Part shown: one piece after another, positions 23,875-51,275 of the stretch
How positions within the stretch are numbered: position 1 is the stretch's first letter
Layout of the letters: every line of letters starts with the position of its first letter
Assembly: GCF_029633865.1 (NCBI RefSeq)
Contig: NC_079212.1
Span: 150,691,599 to 150,755,598, forward strand
DNA: 64,000 nucleotides
Source: Lampris incognitus
Lineage: Eukaryota > Chordata > Actinopteri > Lampriformes > Lampridae
Direction of reading: 5' to 3'
Notes under the pieces: generated by a model
The model's input: only the letters and a program-made list of their open reading frames with translations
The model's database searches: none
What the model was told of the DNA's origin: nothing
Program-made: the position numbers and the translations under genes

Positions 23875-24058
23875 CATTGGGAGGAGGATGGTGAATATGG
23901 AGCTGCCAGGGAAGAGGAGAAGAGGAAGGCCAAAGAGGAGGTTTATGGATGTGGTGAGGGAGGACATGCAGGTGGCTGGTGTGACAGAGGAAGATGCAGA
24001 GGACAGGAAGAGATGGAAACGGATGATCCGCTGTAGCGCCCCCTAACGGGAGCAGCCG
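23875..24058 (+). pseudogene. RTE-like LINE, C-terminus and 3' end
   Basis: From 23877 the frame reads GRRMVNMELPGKRRRGRP, KRRFMDVVREDM, EEDAEDRKRW, MIRCSAP and a TAA. The non-coding end CCCCCTAACGGGAGCAGCCG is the usual 3' end of this LINE family. The first residues are exactly those expected after GHAGYV, where the copy at 4455-5595 breaks off, and the strand is the same. It may be the displaced end of that copy or an independent 5'-truncated insertion. Confidence 0.8.
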
Positions 24059-24090
24059 CACATGGCAGCAGCAGTAGTGGAAGTTATCCC

Positions 24091-27000
24091 CTTCTCTGTG
24101 TGAGTACATGTTGTGTGTATTACTGGGTAGTACAGTGTTTCTCTGTGTGAGTACATGTTGTGTGTATTACTGGGTAGTACAGTGTTTCTCTGTGTGAGTA
24201 CATGTTGTGTGTATTACTGGGTAGTAGTGTGTTTCTCTGTGTGAGTATATGTTGTGTGTATTACTGGGTAGTAGTGTGTTTCTCTGTGTGAGTACATGTT
24301 GTGTGTATTACTGGGTAGTAGTGTGTTTCTCTGTGTGAGTATATGTTGTGTGTATTACTGGGTAGTACAGTGTTTCTCTGTGTGAGTATATGTTGTGTGT
24401 ATTACTGGGTAGTAGTGTGTTTCTCTGTGTGAGTATATGTTGTGTGTATTACTGGGTAGTACAGTGTTTCTCTGTGTGAGTATATGTTGTGTGTATTACT
24501 GGGTAGTACAGTGTTTCTCTGTGTGAGTATATGTTGTGTGTATTACTGGGTAGTAGTGTGTTTCTCTGTGTGAGTATATGTTGTGTGTATTACTAGGTAG
24601 TACAGTGTTTCTCTGTGTGAGTATATGTTGTGTGTATTACTGGGTAGTAGTGTGTTTCTCTGTGTGAGTATATGTTGTGTGTATTACTGGGTAGTACAGT
24701 GTTTCTCTGTGTGAGTATATGTTGCGTGTATTACTGGGTAGTAGTGTGTTTCTCTGTGTGAGTATATGTTGTGTGTATTACTGGGTAGTAGTGTGTTTCT
24801 CTGTGTGAGTATATGTTGTGTGTATTACTGGGTAGTACAGTGTTTCTCTGTGTGAGTATATGTTGCGTGTATTACTGGGTAGTTGTGTGTTTCTCTGTGT
24901 GAGTACATGTTGTGTGTATTACTGGGTAGTAGTGTGTTTCTCTGTGTGAGTATATGTTGTGTGTATTACTGGGTAGTAGTGTGTTTCTCTGTGTGAGTAT
25001 ATGTTGTGTGTATTACTGGGTAGTACAGTGTTTCTCTGTGTGAGTACATGTTGTGTGTATTACTGGGTAGTACAGTGTTTCTCTGTGTGAGTATATGTTG
25101 TGTGTATTACTGGGTAGTACAGTGTTTCTCTGTGTGAGTACATGTTGTGTGTATTACTGGGTAGTATATGTTGTGTGTATTACTGGGTAGTACATGTTGT
25201 GTGTATTACTGGCTAGTACAGTGTTTCTCTGTGTGAGTACATGTTGTGTGTATTACTGGGTAGTAGTGTGTTTCTCTGTGTGAGTACATGTTGTGTGTAT
25301 TACTGGGTAGTAGTGTGTTTCTCTGTGTGAGTACATGTTGTGTGTATTACTGGGTAGTAGTGTGTTTTTCTGTGTGAGTACATGTTGTGTTTATTACTGG
25401 GTAGTAGTGTGTTTCTCTGTGTGAGTACATGTTGTGTGTATTACTGGGTAGTACAGTGTTTCTCTGTGTGAGTATATGTTCTGTGTATTACTGGGTAGTA
25501 GTGTGTTTCTCTGTGTGAGTACATGTTGTGTGTATTACTGGGTAGTACAGTGTTTCTCTGTGTGAGTATATGTTGTGTGTATTACTGGGTAGTAGTGTGT
25601 TTCTCTGTCTGAGTACATGTTGTGTGTATTACTGGGTAGTATATGTTGTGTGTATTACTGGGTAGTATATGTTGTGTGTATTACTGGGTAGTAGTGTGTT
25701 TCTCTGTGTGAGTACATGTTGTGTGTATTACTGGGTAGTACAGTGTTTCTCTGTGTGAGTACATGTTGTGTGTATTACTGGGTAGTACAGTGTTTCTCTG
25801 TGTGAGTACATGTTGTGTGTATTACTGGGTAGTACAGTGTTTCTCTGTGTGAGTATATGTTGTGTGTATTACTGGGTAGTATATGTTGTGTGTATTACTG
25901 GGTAGTAGTGTGTTTCTCTGTGTGAGTATATGTTGTGTGTATTACTGGGTAGTACAGTGTTTCTCTGTGTGAGTATATGTTGTGTGTATTACTGGGTAGT
26001 ACAGTGTTTCTCTGTGTGAGTATATGTTGTGTGTATTACTGGGTAGTACAGTGTTTCTCTGTGTGAGTATATGTTGTGTGTATTACTGGGTAGTAGTGTG
26101 TTTCTCTGTGTGAGTACATGTTGTGTGTATTACTGGGTAGTACAGTGTTTCTCTGTGTGAGTACATGTTGTGTGTATTACTGGGTAGTATATGTTGTGTG
26201 TATTACTGGGTAGTAGTGTGTTTCTCTGTGTGAGTACATGTTGTGTGTATTACTGGGTAGTAGTGGGTTTCTCTGTGTGAGTATATGTTGTGTGTATTAC
26301 TGGGTAGTATATGCTGTGTGTATTACTGGGTAGTACAGTGTTTCTCTGTGTGAGTATATGTTGCGTGTATTACTGGGTAGTTGTGTGTTTCTCTGTGTGA
26401 GTACATGTTGTGTGTATTACTGGGTAGTAGTGTGTTTCTCTGTGTGAGTATATGTTGTGTGTATTACTGGGTAGTAGTGTGTTTCTCTGTGTGAGTACAT
26501 GTTGTGTGTATTACTGGGTAGTACAGTGTTTCTCTGTGTGAGTACATGTTGTGTGTATTACTGGGTAGTACAGTGTTTCTCTGTGTGAGTATATGTTGTG
26601 TGTATTACTGGGTAGTACAGTGTTTCTCTGTGTGAGTACATGTTGTGTGTATTACTGGGTAGTATATGTTGTGTGTATTACTGGGTAGTACATGTTGTGT
26701 GTATTACTGGCTAGTACAGTGTTTCTCTGTGTGAGTACATGTTGTGTGTATTACTGGGTAGTAGTGTGTTTCTCTGTGTGAGTACATGTTGTGTGTATTA
26801 CTGGGTAGTAGTGTGTTTCTCTGTGTGAGTACATGTTGTGTGTATTACTGGGTAGTAGTGTGTTTCTCTGTGTGAGTATATGTTGTGTGTATTACTGGGT
26901 AGTAGTGTGTTTCTCTGTGTGAGTACATGTTGTGTGTATTACTGGGTAGTAGTGTGTTTCTCTGTGTGAGTATATGTTGTGTGTATTACTGGGTAGTAGT

Positions 27001-30000
27001 GTGTTTCTCTGTGTGAGTATATGTTGTGTGTATTACTGGGTAGTACAGTGTTTCTCTGTGTGAGTACATGTTGTGTGTATTACTGGGTAGTACAGTGTTT
27101 CTCTGTGTGAGTATATGTTGTGTGTATTACTGGGTAGTACAGTGTTTCTCTGTGTGAGTACATGTTGTGTGTATTACTGGGTAGTATATGTTGTGTGTAT
27201 TACTGGGTAGTACATGTTGTGTGTATTACTGGCTAGTACAGTGTTTCTCTGTGTGAGTACATGTTGTGTGTATTACTGGGTAGTAGTGTGTTTCTCTGTG
27301 TGAGTACATGTTGTGTGTATTACTGGGTAGTAGTGTGTTTCTCTGTGTGAGTACATGTTGTGTGTATTACTGGGTAGTACAGTGTTTCTCTGTGTGAGTA
27401 CATGTTGTGTGTATTACTGGGTAGTACAGTGTTTCTCTGTGTGAGTACATGTTGTGTGTATTACTGGGTAGTAGTGTGTTTCTCTGTGTGAGTACATGTT
27501 GTGTGTATTACTGGGTAGTACAGTGTTTCTCTGTGTGAGTATATGTTCTGTGTATTACTGGGTAGTAGTGTGTTTCTCTGTGTGAGTACATGTGTGTATT
27601 ACTGGGTAGTAGTGTGTTTCTCTGTGTGAGTACATGTGTGTATTACTGGGTAGTAGTGTGTTTCTCTGTGTGAGTACATGTTGTGTGTATTATTGGGTAG
27701 TAGTGTGTTTCTCTGTTTGAGTACATGTTGTGTGTATTACTGGGTAGTAGTGTGTTTCTCTGTGTGAGTACATGTTGTGTGTATTACTGGGTAGTACAGT
27801 GTTTCTCTGTGTGAGTACATGTTGTGTGTATTACTGGGTAGTACAGTGTTTCTCTGTGTGAGTACATGTTGTGTGTATTACTGGGTAGTACAGTGTTTCT
27901 CTGTGTGAGTATATGTTGTGTGTATTACTGGGTAGTATATGTTGTGTGTATTACTGGGTAGTAGTGTGTTTCTCTGTGTGAGTATATGTTGTGTGTATTA
28001 CTGGGTAGTAGTGTGTTTCTCTGTGTGAGTATATGTTGTGTGTATTACTGGGTAGTACAGTGTTTCTCTGTGTGAGTATATGTTGTGTGTATTACTGGGT
28101 AGTACAGTGTTTCTCTGTGTGAGTATATGTTGTGTGTATTACTGGGTAGTATATGTTGTGTGTATTACTGGGTAGTAGTGTGTTTCTCTGTGTGAGTATA
28201 TGTTGGGTGTATTACTGGGTAGTAGTGTGTTTCTCTGTGTGAGTACATGTTGTGTGTATTACTGGGTAGTAGTGTGTTTCTCTGTGTGAGTACATGTTCT
28301 GTGTATTACTGGGTAGTATATGTTGTGTGTATTACTGGGTAGTACAGTGTTTCTTTGCGTGAGTATATGTTGTGTGTATTACTGGGTAGTAGTGTGTTTC
28401 TCTGTGTGAGTACATGTTGTGTGTATTACTGGGTAGTAGTGTGTTTCTCTGTGTGAGTATATGTTGTGTGTATTACTGGGTAGTATATGCTGTGTGTATT
28501 ACTGGGTAGTAGTGTGTTTCTCTGTGTGAGTATATGTTGTGTGTATTACTGGGTAGTACAGTGTTTCTCTGTGTGAGTACATGTGTGTATTACTGGGTAG
28601 TACAGTGTTTCTCTGTGTGAGTACATGTTGTGTGTATTACTGGGTAGTACAGTGTTTCTCTGTGTGAGTATATGTTGTGTGTATTACTGGGTAGTACAGT
28701 GTTTCTCTGTGTGAGTACATGTTGTGTGTATTACTGGGTAGTACAGTGTTTCTCTGTGTGAGTACATGTTGTGTGTATTACTGGGTAGTATATGTTGTGT
28801 GTATTACTGGGTAGTACATGTTGTGTGTATTACTGGGTAGTATATGTTGTGTGTATTACTGGGTAGTATATGTTGTGTGTATTACTGGGTAGTAGTGTGT
28901 TTCTCTGTGTGAGTACATGTTGTGTGTATTACTGGGTAGTAGTGTGTTTCTCTGTGTGAGTATATGTTGTGTGTATTACTGGGTAGTACAGTGTTTCTCT
29001 GTGTGAGTACATGTTGTGTGTATTACTAGGTAGTACAGTGTTTCTCTGTGTGAGTACATGTTGTGTGTATTACTGGGTAGTACAGTGTTTCTCTGTGTGA
29101 GTATATGTTGTGTGTATTACTGGGTAGTAGTGTGTTTCTCTGTGTGAGTATATGTTGTGTGTATTACTGGGTAGTACAGTGTTTCTCTGTGTGAGTACAT
29201 GTTGTGTGTATTACTGGGTAGTAAAGTGTTTCTCTGTGTGAGTATATGTTGTGTGTATTACTGGGTAGTAGTGTGTTTCTCTGTGTGAGTACATGTTGTG
29301 TGTATTACTGGGTAGTACAGTGTTTCTCTGTGTGAGTACATGTTGTGTGTATTACTGGGTAGTACAGTGTTTCTCTGTGTGAGTATATGTTGTGTGTATT
29401 ACTGGGTAGTAGTGTGTTTCTCTGTGTGAGTATATGTTGTGTGTATTACTGGGTAGTACAGTGTTTCTCTGTCTGAGTACATGTGTGTATTACTGGGTAG
29501 TACAGTGTTTCTCTGTGTGAGTATATGTTGTGTGTATTACTGGGTAGTACAGTGTTTCTCTGTGTGAGTACATGTTGTGTGTATTACTGGGTAGTACAGT
29601 GTTTCTCTGTGTGAGTACATGTTGTGTGTATTACTGGGTAGTATATGTTGTGTGTATTACTGGGTAGTACATGTTGTGTGTATTACTGGGTAGTATATGT
29701 TGTGTGTATTACTGGGTAGTATATGTTGTGTGTATTACTGGGTAGTAGTGTGTTTCTCTGTGTGAGTACATGTTGTGTGTATTACTGGGTAGTAGTGTGT
29801 TTCTCTGTGTGAGTATATGTTGTGTGTATTACTGGGTAGTACAGTGTTTCTCTGTGTGAGTACATGTGTGTATTACTAGGTAGTACAGTGTTTCTCTGTG
29901 TGAGTACATGTTGTGTGTATTACTGGGTAGTACAGTGTTTCTCTGTGTGAGTATATGTTGTGTGTATTACTGGGTAGTAGTGTGTTTCTCTGTGTGAGTA

Positions 30001-30552
30001 TATGTTGTGTGTATTACTGGGTAGTACAGTGTTTCTCTGTGTGAGTACATGTGTGTATTACTGGGTAGTAAAGTGTTTCTCTGTGTGAGTATATGTTGTG
30101 TGTATTACTGGGTAGTAGTGTGTTTCTCTGTGTGAGTATATGTTGTGTGTATTACTGGGTAGTAGTGTGTTTCTCTGTGTGAGTACATGTTGTGTGTATT
30201 ACTGGGTAGTAGTGTGTTTCTCTGTGTGAGTATATGTTGTGTGTATTACTGGGTAGTACAGTGTTTCTCTGTGTGAGTACATGTTGTGTGTATTACTAGG
30301 TAGTACAGTGTTTCTCTGTGTGAGTACATGTTGTGTGTATTACTGGGTAGTACAGTGTTTCTCTGTGTGAGTATATGTTGTGTGTATTACTGGGTAGTAG
30401 TGTGTTTCTCTGTGTGAGTATATGTTGTGTGTATTACTGGGTAGTACAGTGTTTCTCTGTGTGAGTACATGTTGTGTGTATTACTGGGTAGTACAGAGTT
30501 TCTCTGTGTGAGTTTATGTTGTGTGTATTACTGGGTAGTAAAGTGTTTCTCT
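24091..30552 (+). repeat. 47-bp tandem minisatellite, 6.5 kb
   Basis: About 140 head-to-tail units contain GTATTACTGGGTAGTA and TTTCTCTGTGTGAGTA. Two alternating differences mark units: ACAGTGT or AGTGTGT, and TACATG or TATATG. Shortened units of about 26 bp lacking the TTTCTC part occur repeatedly (for example 25163-25210). A rare ACTGGCTAG variant recurs at 25211, 26709 and 27231, showing block duplications. Unlike the other two large arrays, the period is not a multiple of three and no long open frames result. Confidence 0.97.
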
Positions 30553-30650
30553 ATGTGAACATTATTTGTGTTGTGTTAAATTCTACTAAATCCCTGAACT
30601 TCAACACACTTGATTAAAACAGCTTGTTGTGTTCACCATATCCTACATCA

Positions 30651-31015
30651 TTAACTGTCCTCATGGCTCGTTTGTGTAGTATACATAATGGCTGTAGGTT
30701 GGTGTTGTAGACCAGAACAAAAGACATTCGTGTCATCAGCAAACAGAACACATCTCAATAGGTTTGATATCTTGCATATATCACGAAAGTACAGAATGAA
30801 CAGGTTTGGACCTAAAATCGAGCCCTGGGGTACACCACATGTAATATCTATGCATGATGATTTATGTTCACCTGTCATCTCTTAAATAGCTTCTTAACCA
30901 GTTCTGTACCACCCCTTTCCAAATCGACCATCAGTCTGTTGTGGTCAGTAGTGTCAAAAGCTTTTGTTTAGGTCTATAAATATTCCCACAGCAATCTTGT
31001 TTTGGTCCATGCAGT
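30651..31015 (-). pseudogene. CR1/L2-type LINE reverse transcriptase fragment
   Basis: Right to left the sequence encodes VGIFIDLNKAFDT, then after a frameshift CGVPQGSILGPNLFILY and VLFADDTNVFCSG. These are the reverse transcriptase motif A, the GxPQGS box and the FADD catalytic box of a LINE of the CR1/L2/Rex group. It is truncated at both ends and frameshifted. It lies about 0.4 kb past the SNRPB poly(A) signal. Confidence 0.75.
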
Positions 31016-31112
31016 TAGTTATTTCTTCCATTTTCAAGAATTCAAAACCCCATCCATGCATATGAGACCTGAATGGATTTTCTTCACACCAGTTTATCTG
31101 CTCTGGTGGGGT

Positions 31113-31290
31113 TCCATCCATCCATTATCCAAGCCGTCCAGCCCAACCAGGGTCGCGGGATGCTGGAGTCTATCCCAGAAGTCATTGGGCAGCAGGTGGG
31201 GAGACACCCTGGACAGGCCACCAGACCATCCCAGGGCTGACACACACACACACACCTAGGGGCAATTTAGTACGGCCAATTGACATGAGA
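31113..31290 (-). mobile_element. 5'-truncated SINE
   Basis: It shares CCATCCATTATCC, TGGGCAGCAG, GGGAGACACCCTGGACAGGCC and GGGCAATTTAG with the full copy at 44588-44942 but lacks the tRNA-related head. Confidence 0.7.
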
Positions 31291-31374
31291 ATTTAATATT
31301 TCTCTGTATTTTAACATGAAACTGAACAGACAGTTCATCACACACATCGAGGTCATGATAAATCAGATCACTTC

Positions 31375-31489
31375 GGAGTCAAAACATCCAAGGGAAACTT
31401 TATTAAAAAAAAAAACCAGAAGAAATTACAAAACATTTAAAACTATACAACATCCAAGGTTGACAGGTGAAGTGTGTGTCTGTATTAGG
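31375..31489 (-). terminator. snrpb: SNRPB 3' UTR with AATAAA poly(A) signal
   Basis: After the TGA at 31492-31490, the minus strand runs about 85 bases to AATAAA (31404-31399), preceded by a T-rich tract. Cleavage is expected roughly 10-25 bases further left. The 3' UTR is short and TE-free. Confidence 0.75.
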
Positions 31490-47873
<16,384 letters not shown>

Positions 47874-47985
47874 GGCTGCGGTTCTGATGGCCCCGATTTA
47901 AATCGGATTCCGACAATCAAACTCCAAAAATTGACCCGCGAAGTTCCCAGGAAGGGGCCGCCAGGTCGAGGTTTGAGACAATTTC

Positions 47986-48020
47986 AGGAAGTGACGTCAG
48001 GCCGACTACGGAAGTGACGT
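47986..48020 (-). promoter_or_regulatory. snrpb: SNRPB promoter with two ETS-CRE composite sites
   Basis: The plus strand carries AGGAAGTGACGTCA (47986-47999) and CGGAAGTGACGT (48009-48020). Each joins an ETS core (GGAAGTG) to a CRE half or full site (TGACGTCA), and the two GGAAGTGACGT cores are 23 bp apart. Such TATA-less sites are usual at housekeeping promoters. Position just upstream of the inferred 5' UTR supports the assignment. Transcription start is not mapped. Confidence 0.6.
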
Positions 48021-48469
48021 TGGGCGTAGTGGGCTGCTGTGCGAAGGGCCCGCTGTTCCCTTTCCCTCTGTTCAACAGTTCCTAGGCACCGACGAGTAAC
48101 TTGCGACGTTGTCATAAATACACACCGGTCCGTTATTTTGTGGGCGTGTGCTGAGAAATGGCTCCCGGCCCCGGCGCGCCAGGCGGCCGTGAGCCGGCGG
48201 AGCGGCCGAGCGCTGTGGTGAAGTGGGCTGACCGGACGGGGAGGCATCCTCAGCTCGTCATGGTCACCACTAGCTCCAGCAAGCAGCAGGGAAACAGCCA
48301 TTCCGCATGTCTGCAAGCCTGTCTGCAGCACACTGTCCCAGAGGACCCTGACTTGTACGACAAGACACATATCAACCTGTGGAAAGTTGTCTGGGTGTTT
48401 TTTCACAAACAACTAAACAAACAACTTCCCAACTTTGAAAAAAAACAAACTTTTTTTCTATGTTAATAC

Positions 48470-48990
48470 CTTGACAAAGAACCACCTCACTGCTTGTGTC
48501 CTTCCACCGCTGCTCCAGAGAGAGCACACTGACCTACTGCAACTGTGTCTCGTAGCAGAGAGGAAAGTGCTCCAGAGGGTCATCACCACCGCCCAGAAGA
48601 CTATCGGATGCCCACTCCCCTCCCTGGAAGACCTATACAGTTCCCGCTGCCTCAGAAAAGCCCATGGCATCCTCAAGGACCCATCCCACCCAGGACACCA
48701 CCTGTTTGAGCTGCTGCCCTCGGGCAGACGTTATACGATAATAAGAGCTCGGACAAACAGACTAAAGAACAGCTTCTCTCCCCGATCCACAACCGCACTA
48801 AATGCTGCCAAGTCTCGACTCCTGACGTTTTGTGCAATATGTTGGTGCCCATTAGAATATAAAGATGAATGTGTGTGTGTTTTATGTTTTTTGTTCTTTT
48901 ATACTGATCTTTGCACTGACAAGAACTGCACTGTCAAATGTCGTTGTACTTGTACAATGACAAATAAAGTTATATTCTATTCTGTTCAAA
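48470..48990 (+). pseudogene. LINE ORF2 C-terminus and 3' UTR
   Basis: The frame reads VLQRVITTAQKTIGCPLPSL, EDLYSSRCLRKAHGIL, DPSHPGHHLFELLPSGRRY and RTNRLKNSFSPRS, the C-terminus of an L2/Nimb-type fish LINE. The 3' end TGTACAATGACAAATAAAG with ATTCTATTCT is the usual tail. It is 5'-truncated and antisense to SNRPB, lying upstream of it. Confidence 0.75.
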
Positions 48991-49102
48991 GGTTTTCAAA
49001 CAACAGATTAGCCAATATCACCAGAATATGGTACTAGAACACAAAGAAAACCCAGACACACTAAAAACATCAGTCATGTGTCTGAGCAGAGAATTTCGAT
49101 TT

Positions 49103-49106
49103 GTAT

Positions 49107-49137
<31 letters not shown>

Positions 49138-49601
49138 TTTGGTTTGGATGTGTGTGTGTTGGTTTGGATGTGTTGGATGTGTGTGTTGGTTTGGATGTGT
49201 GTGTGTTGGTTTGGATGTGTGTGTTTGGCGTTGGATGTGTGTTGGTTTGGATGTGTGTGTTGGTTTGAATGTGTGTGTGTTGGTTTGAATGTGTGTGTTA
49301 GTTTGGATGTGTGTGTTGGTTTGGATGGATGTGTGTGTTGGTTTGGATGGATGTGTGTGTTGGTTTGGATGTGTGTGTGTTGGTTTGGGTGTGTGTGTTT
49401 GGTGTTGGATGTGTGTGTTGGTTTGGATGTGTGTGTTAGTTTGGATGTGTGTGTGTTGGTTTGGATGTGTGTGTTTGGTGTTGGATGTGTGTGTTGGTTT
49501 GGATGTGTGTGTTTGGTGTTGGATGTGTGTGTTGGTTTGGATGTGTGTGTTGGTTTGGATGTGTGTGTGTGTGTTGGTTTGGATGTGTGTGTTGGTGTTG
49601 G

Positions 49602-49644
<43 letters not shown>

Positions 49645-49735
49645 GGTTTGGATGTGTGTGTTAGTTTGGATGTGTGTGTTGGCTTGGATGTGTGTGTTTG
49701 GTGTTGGATGTGTGTGTTAGTTTGGCTACGTGTGT
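49103..49735 (+). repeat. (ATTT)n and GGTTTGGATGTGTGT minisatellite with (TG)n
   Basis: A short (ATTT)n run (49103-49139) leads into about 40 units of GTTGGTTTGGATGTGTGT of variable length, with a pure TG run at 49606-49642. Open frames in it are repeat artefacts. Confidence 0.95.
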
Positions 49736-49824
49736 TCCTGTAGTTCTTGTGGTTTTTGGACATGTGTTTTTGTCTTTGTGTTTGACGCATGAAACGCCAG
49801 CTGGAGTGCTGGCTGGTCCCTGAA

Positions 49825-49912
49825 GGACGCCAGAAGGCTGCGGAGGAGGAGGAGGAGGAGGAGGAGGAGGAGGACTCCAGCGCAGGGCTGAGGTGGCAGC
49901 CTTCTGGCGTCC
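49825..49912 (+). repeat. 17-bp perfect inverted repeat around (GGA)n
   Basis: GGACGCCAGAAGGCTGC (49825-49841) and its exact complement (49896-49912) flank a (GGA)n tract of about 30 bp and 23 bp of other sequence. Confidence 0.9.
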
Positions 49913-50069
49913 TGTTGTCTGTCGACCTGTTGACTAAACATGAACTGGGATAGAAACGAAGCGGACTTGGCTGGACTGCAGGCCACGTGGCGTGGCCGGC
50001 CCCCGGTCTCGGTGTGAAGCGAGGATAAGACACGGCGGCGGGGGGCGAGGGGGCGGGGCTTTGGAGAAG

Positions 50070-50240
50070 TCTGCGGGTCTGCGTCTTGGCCTCAGTGTTC
50101 CAGTCTGCGGGTCTGCGTCTTGGCCTCAGTGTTCCAGTCTGCGGGTCTGCGTCTTGGCCTCAGTGTTCCAGTCTGCGGGTCTGCGTCTTGGCCTCAGTTT
50201 TCCAGTCTGCGGGTCTGCGTCTTGGCCTCAGTTTTCCAGT
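50070..50240 (+). repeat. 34-bp tandem repeat, 5 copies
   Basis: TCTGCGGGTCTGCGTCTTGG starts at 50070, 50104, 50138, 50172 and 50206. The last two units share a G-to-T change (CAGTTTTCC). It lies at the left edge of the CpG island. Confidence 0.97.
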
Positions 50241-50259
50241 CTTTGTTTTTTTCTTCTGC

Positions 50260-50890
50260 TCGTGGACCGCGCAGCCACGCGCTCGTGCAGCCTGCTGACA
50301 GCATGGTAATTGGTGTTGGGAGCGCGCGCTTGCGTCCGTCTCCGTGGTTCTGGACTTTGCTGGAGTCCGCGTCGCGCGGCGGTGTTGTGTAAGCGCTGGC
50401 TGCAGCCCGGAAGGCGGGGATGCCGCCGCCGCCGTCATCCTCCCCGTTGATACGGCAACCGGAGAGGAGTGCGGTCCTGATGCTGGCGGCGCGCGCCGCA
50501 GTGACGGCGATGCGACGTTGACGGGAGCTCGAGCCGGCCGGCGGTGTGTCGCCGACAGCACGCGACGGACACACCGATCACCGGGGAAGATGAATTGACG
50601 GCCAATCCTTCAGAACCGGGACTGTAACGGAAAAGCGGGGTGAGTTTCGGAAGCGACCGGTACCGGACTGTTAATGAGGCTGTTGCTGCAGTGTGGCCGC
50701 GGAGCGCCGGGTCGCTAAAGGCCCAAACACCGCGGAACCGAACCCGCGGATGAGCGAGCTGCAACAGACGTGTAAGGGCTGCCGCGCTGCGGCGCTGCGG
50801 CGCTGCCAGGCGCGGCGCTGCGGAGCTGCGGAGGCCTTGGGCTTTAGCAACAGGCTTGGTTCGGGCTGCTGTGCTGGGATGAAGTGGTGA
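50260..50890 (+). promoter_or_regulatory. CpG island with a possible non-coding first exon
   Basis: The tract is GC-rich and full of CpG (GCGCGCGC, CGCCGCCGCCG, GCGCGCCGCAG). A strong donor-like GCGGGGTGAGTTTC occurs at 50636-50649, so an untranslated exon 1 on the plus strand is plausible. A 65-codon open frame (50693-50890) has no familiar content. Which gene it would serve is unknown. Confidence 0.45.
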
Positions 50891-51239
50891 GCAGGCAGGA
50901 TCAGGGGACACTCCTACAAGTCCAAGGAGCAGTCACGGTCCACCCCAGCCCGCTGGCGGCAGATCGGTCGTGTCCAGTGGCTGTTGGTGCCACATGTGTC
51001 CTCTGTGAAGACTGGCGGGTGTGAGTGCGTGTGGAGGCGCTTCCTGTGAGTCGCCAGTGCTGCTTCCAGCGTTAACGCCTTCACACTGAAAGCAGCGCTG
51101 GCTTATGTACGCAAGTGTGTTTAGTTCCCAGAGAACCGTCACACGTCTGATCTCCGAGGTCGTGGACGTTCTGTCTGCAGTTTAATTAGCTGCAGATTAA
51201 TTAGCTTCAGCTCCTACAACAGTAAATAAAACACGGCCA

Positions 51240-51275
<36 letters not shown>

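Noticed and set aside
24091..30552. CRISPR-like regular repeats
   Set aside because: Units are directly adjacent with no unique spacers, there are no cas genes, and the setting is a vertebrate genome.
48158..48466. A 102-codon frame (MAPGPGAPGG...) divergent from SNRPB, possibly a second gene on a shared promoter
   Set aside because: Its start is CpG-rich, but the second half is A/T-rich low-complexity sequence next to a LINE. I recognise no domain or donor.
50693..50890. A 65-codon frame in the CpG island
   Set aside because: High GC content lengthens chance frames, and the Ala/Arg/Cys-rich product has no recognised similarity.
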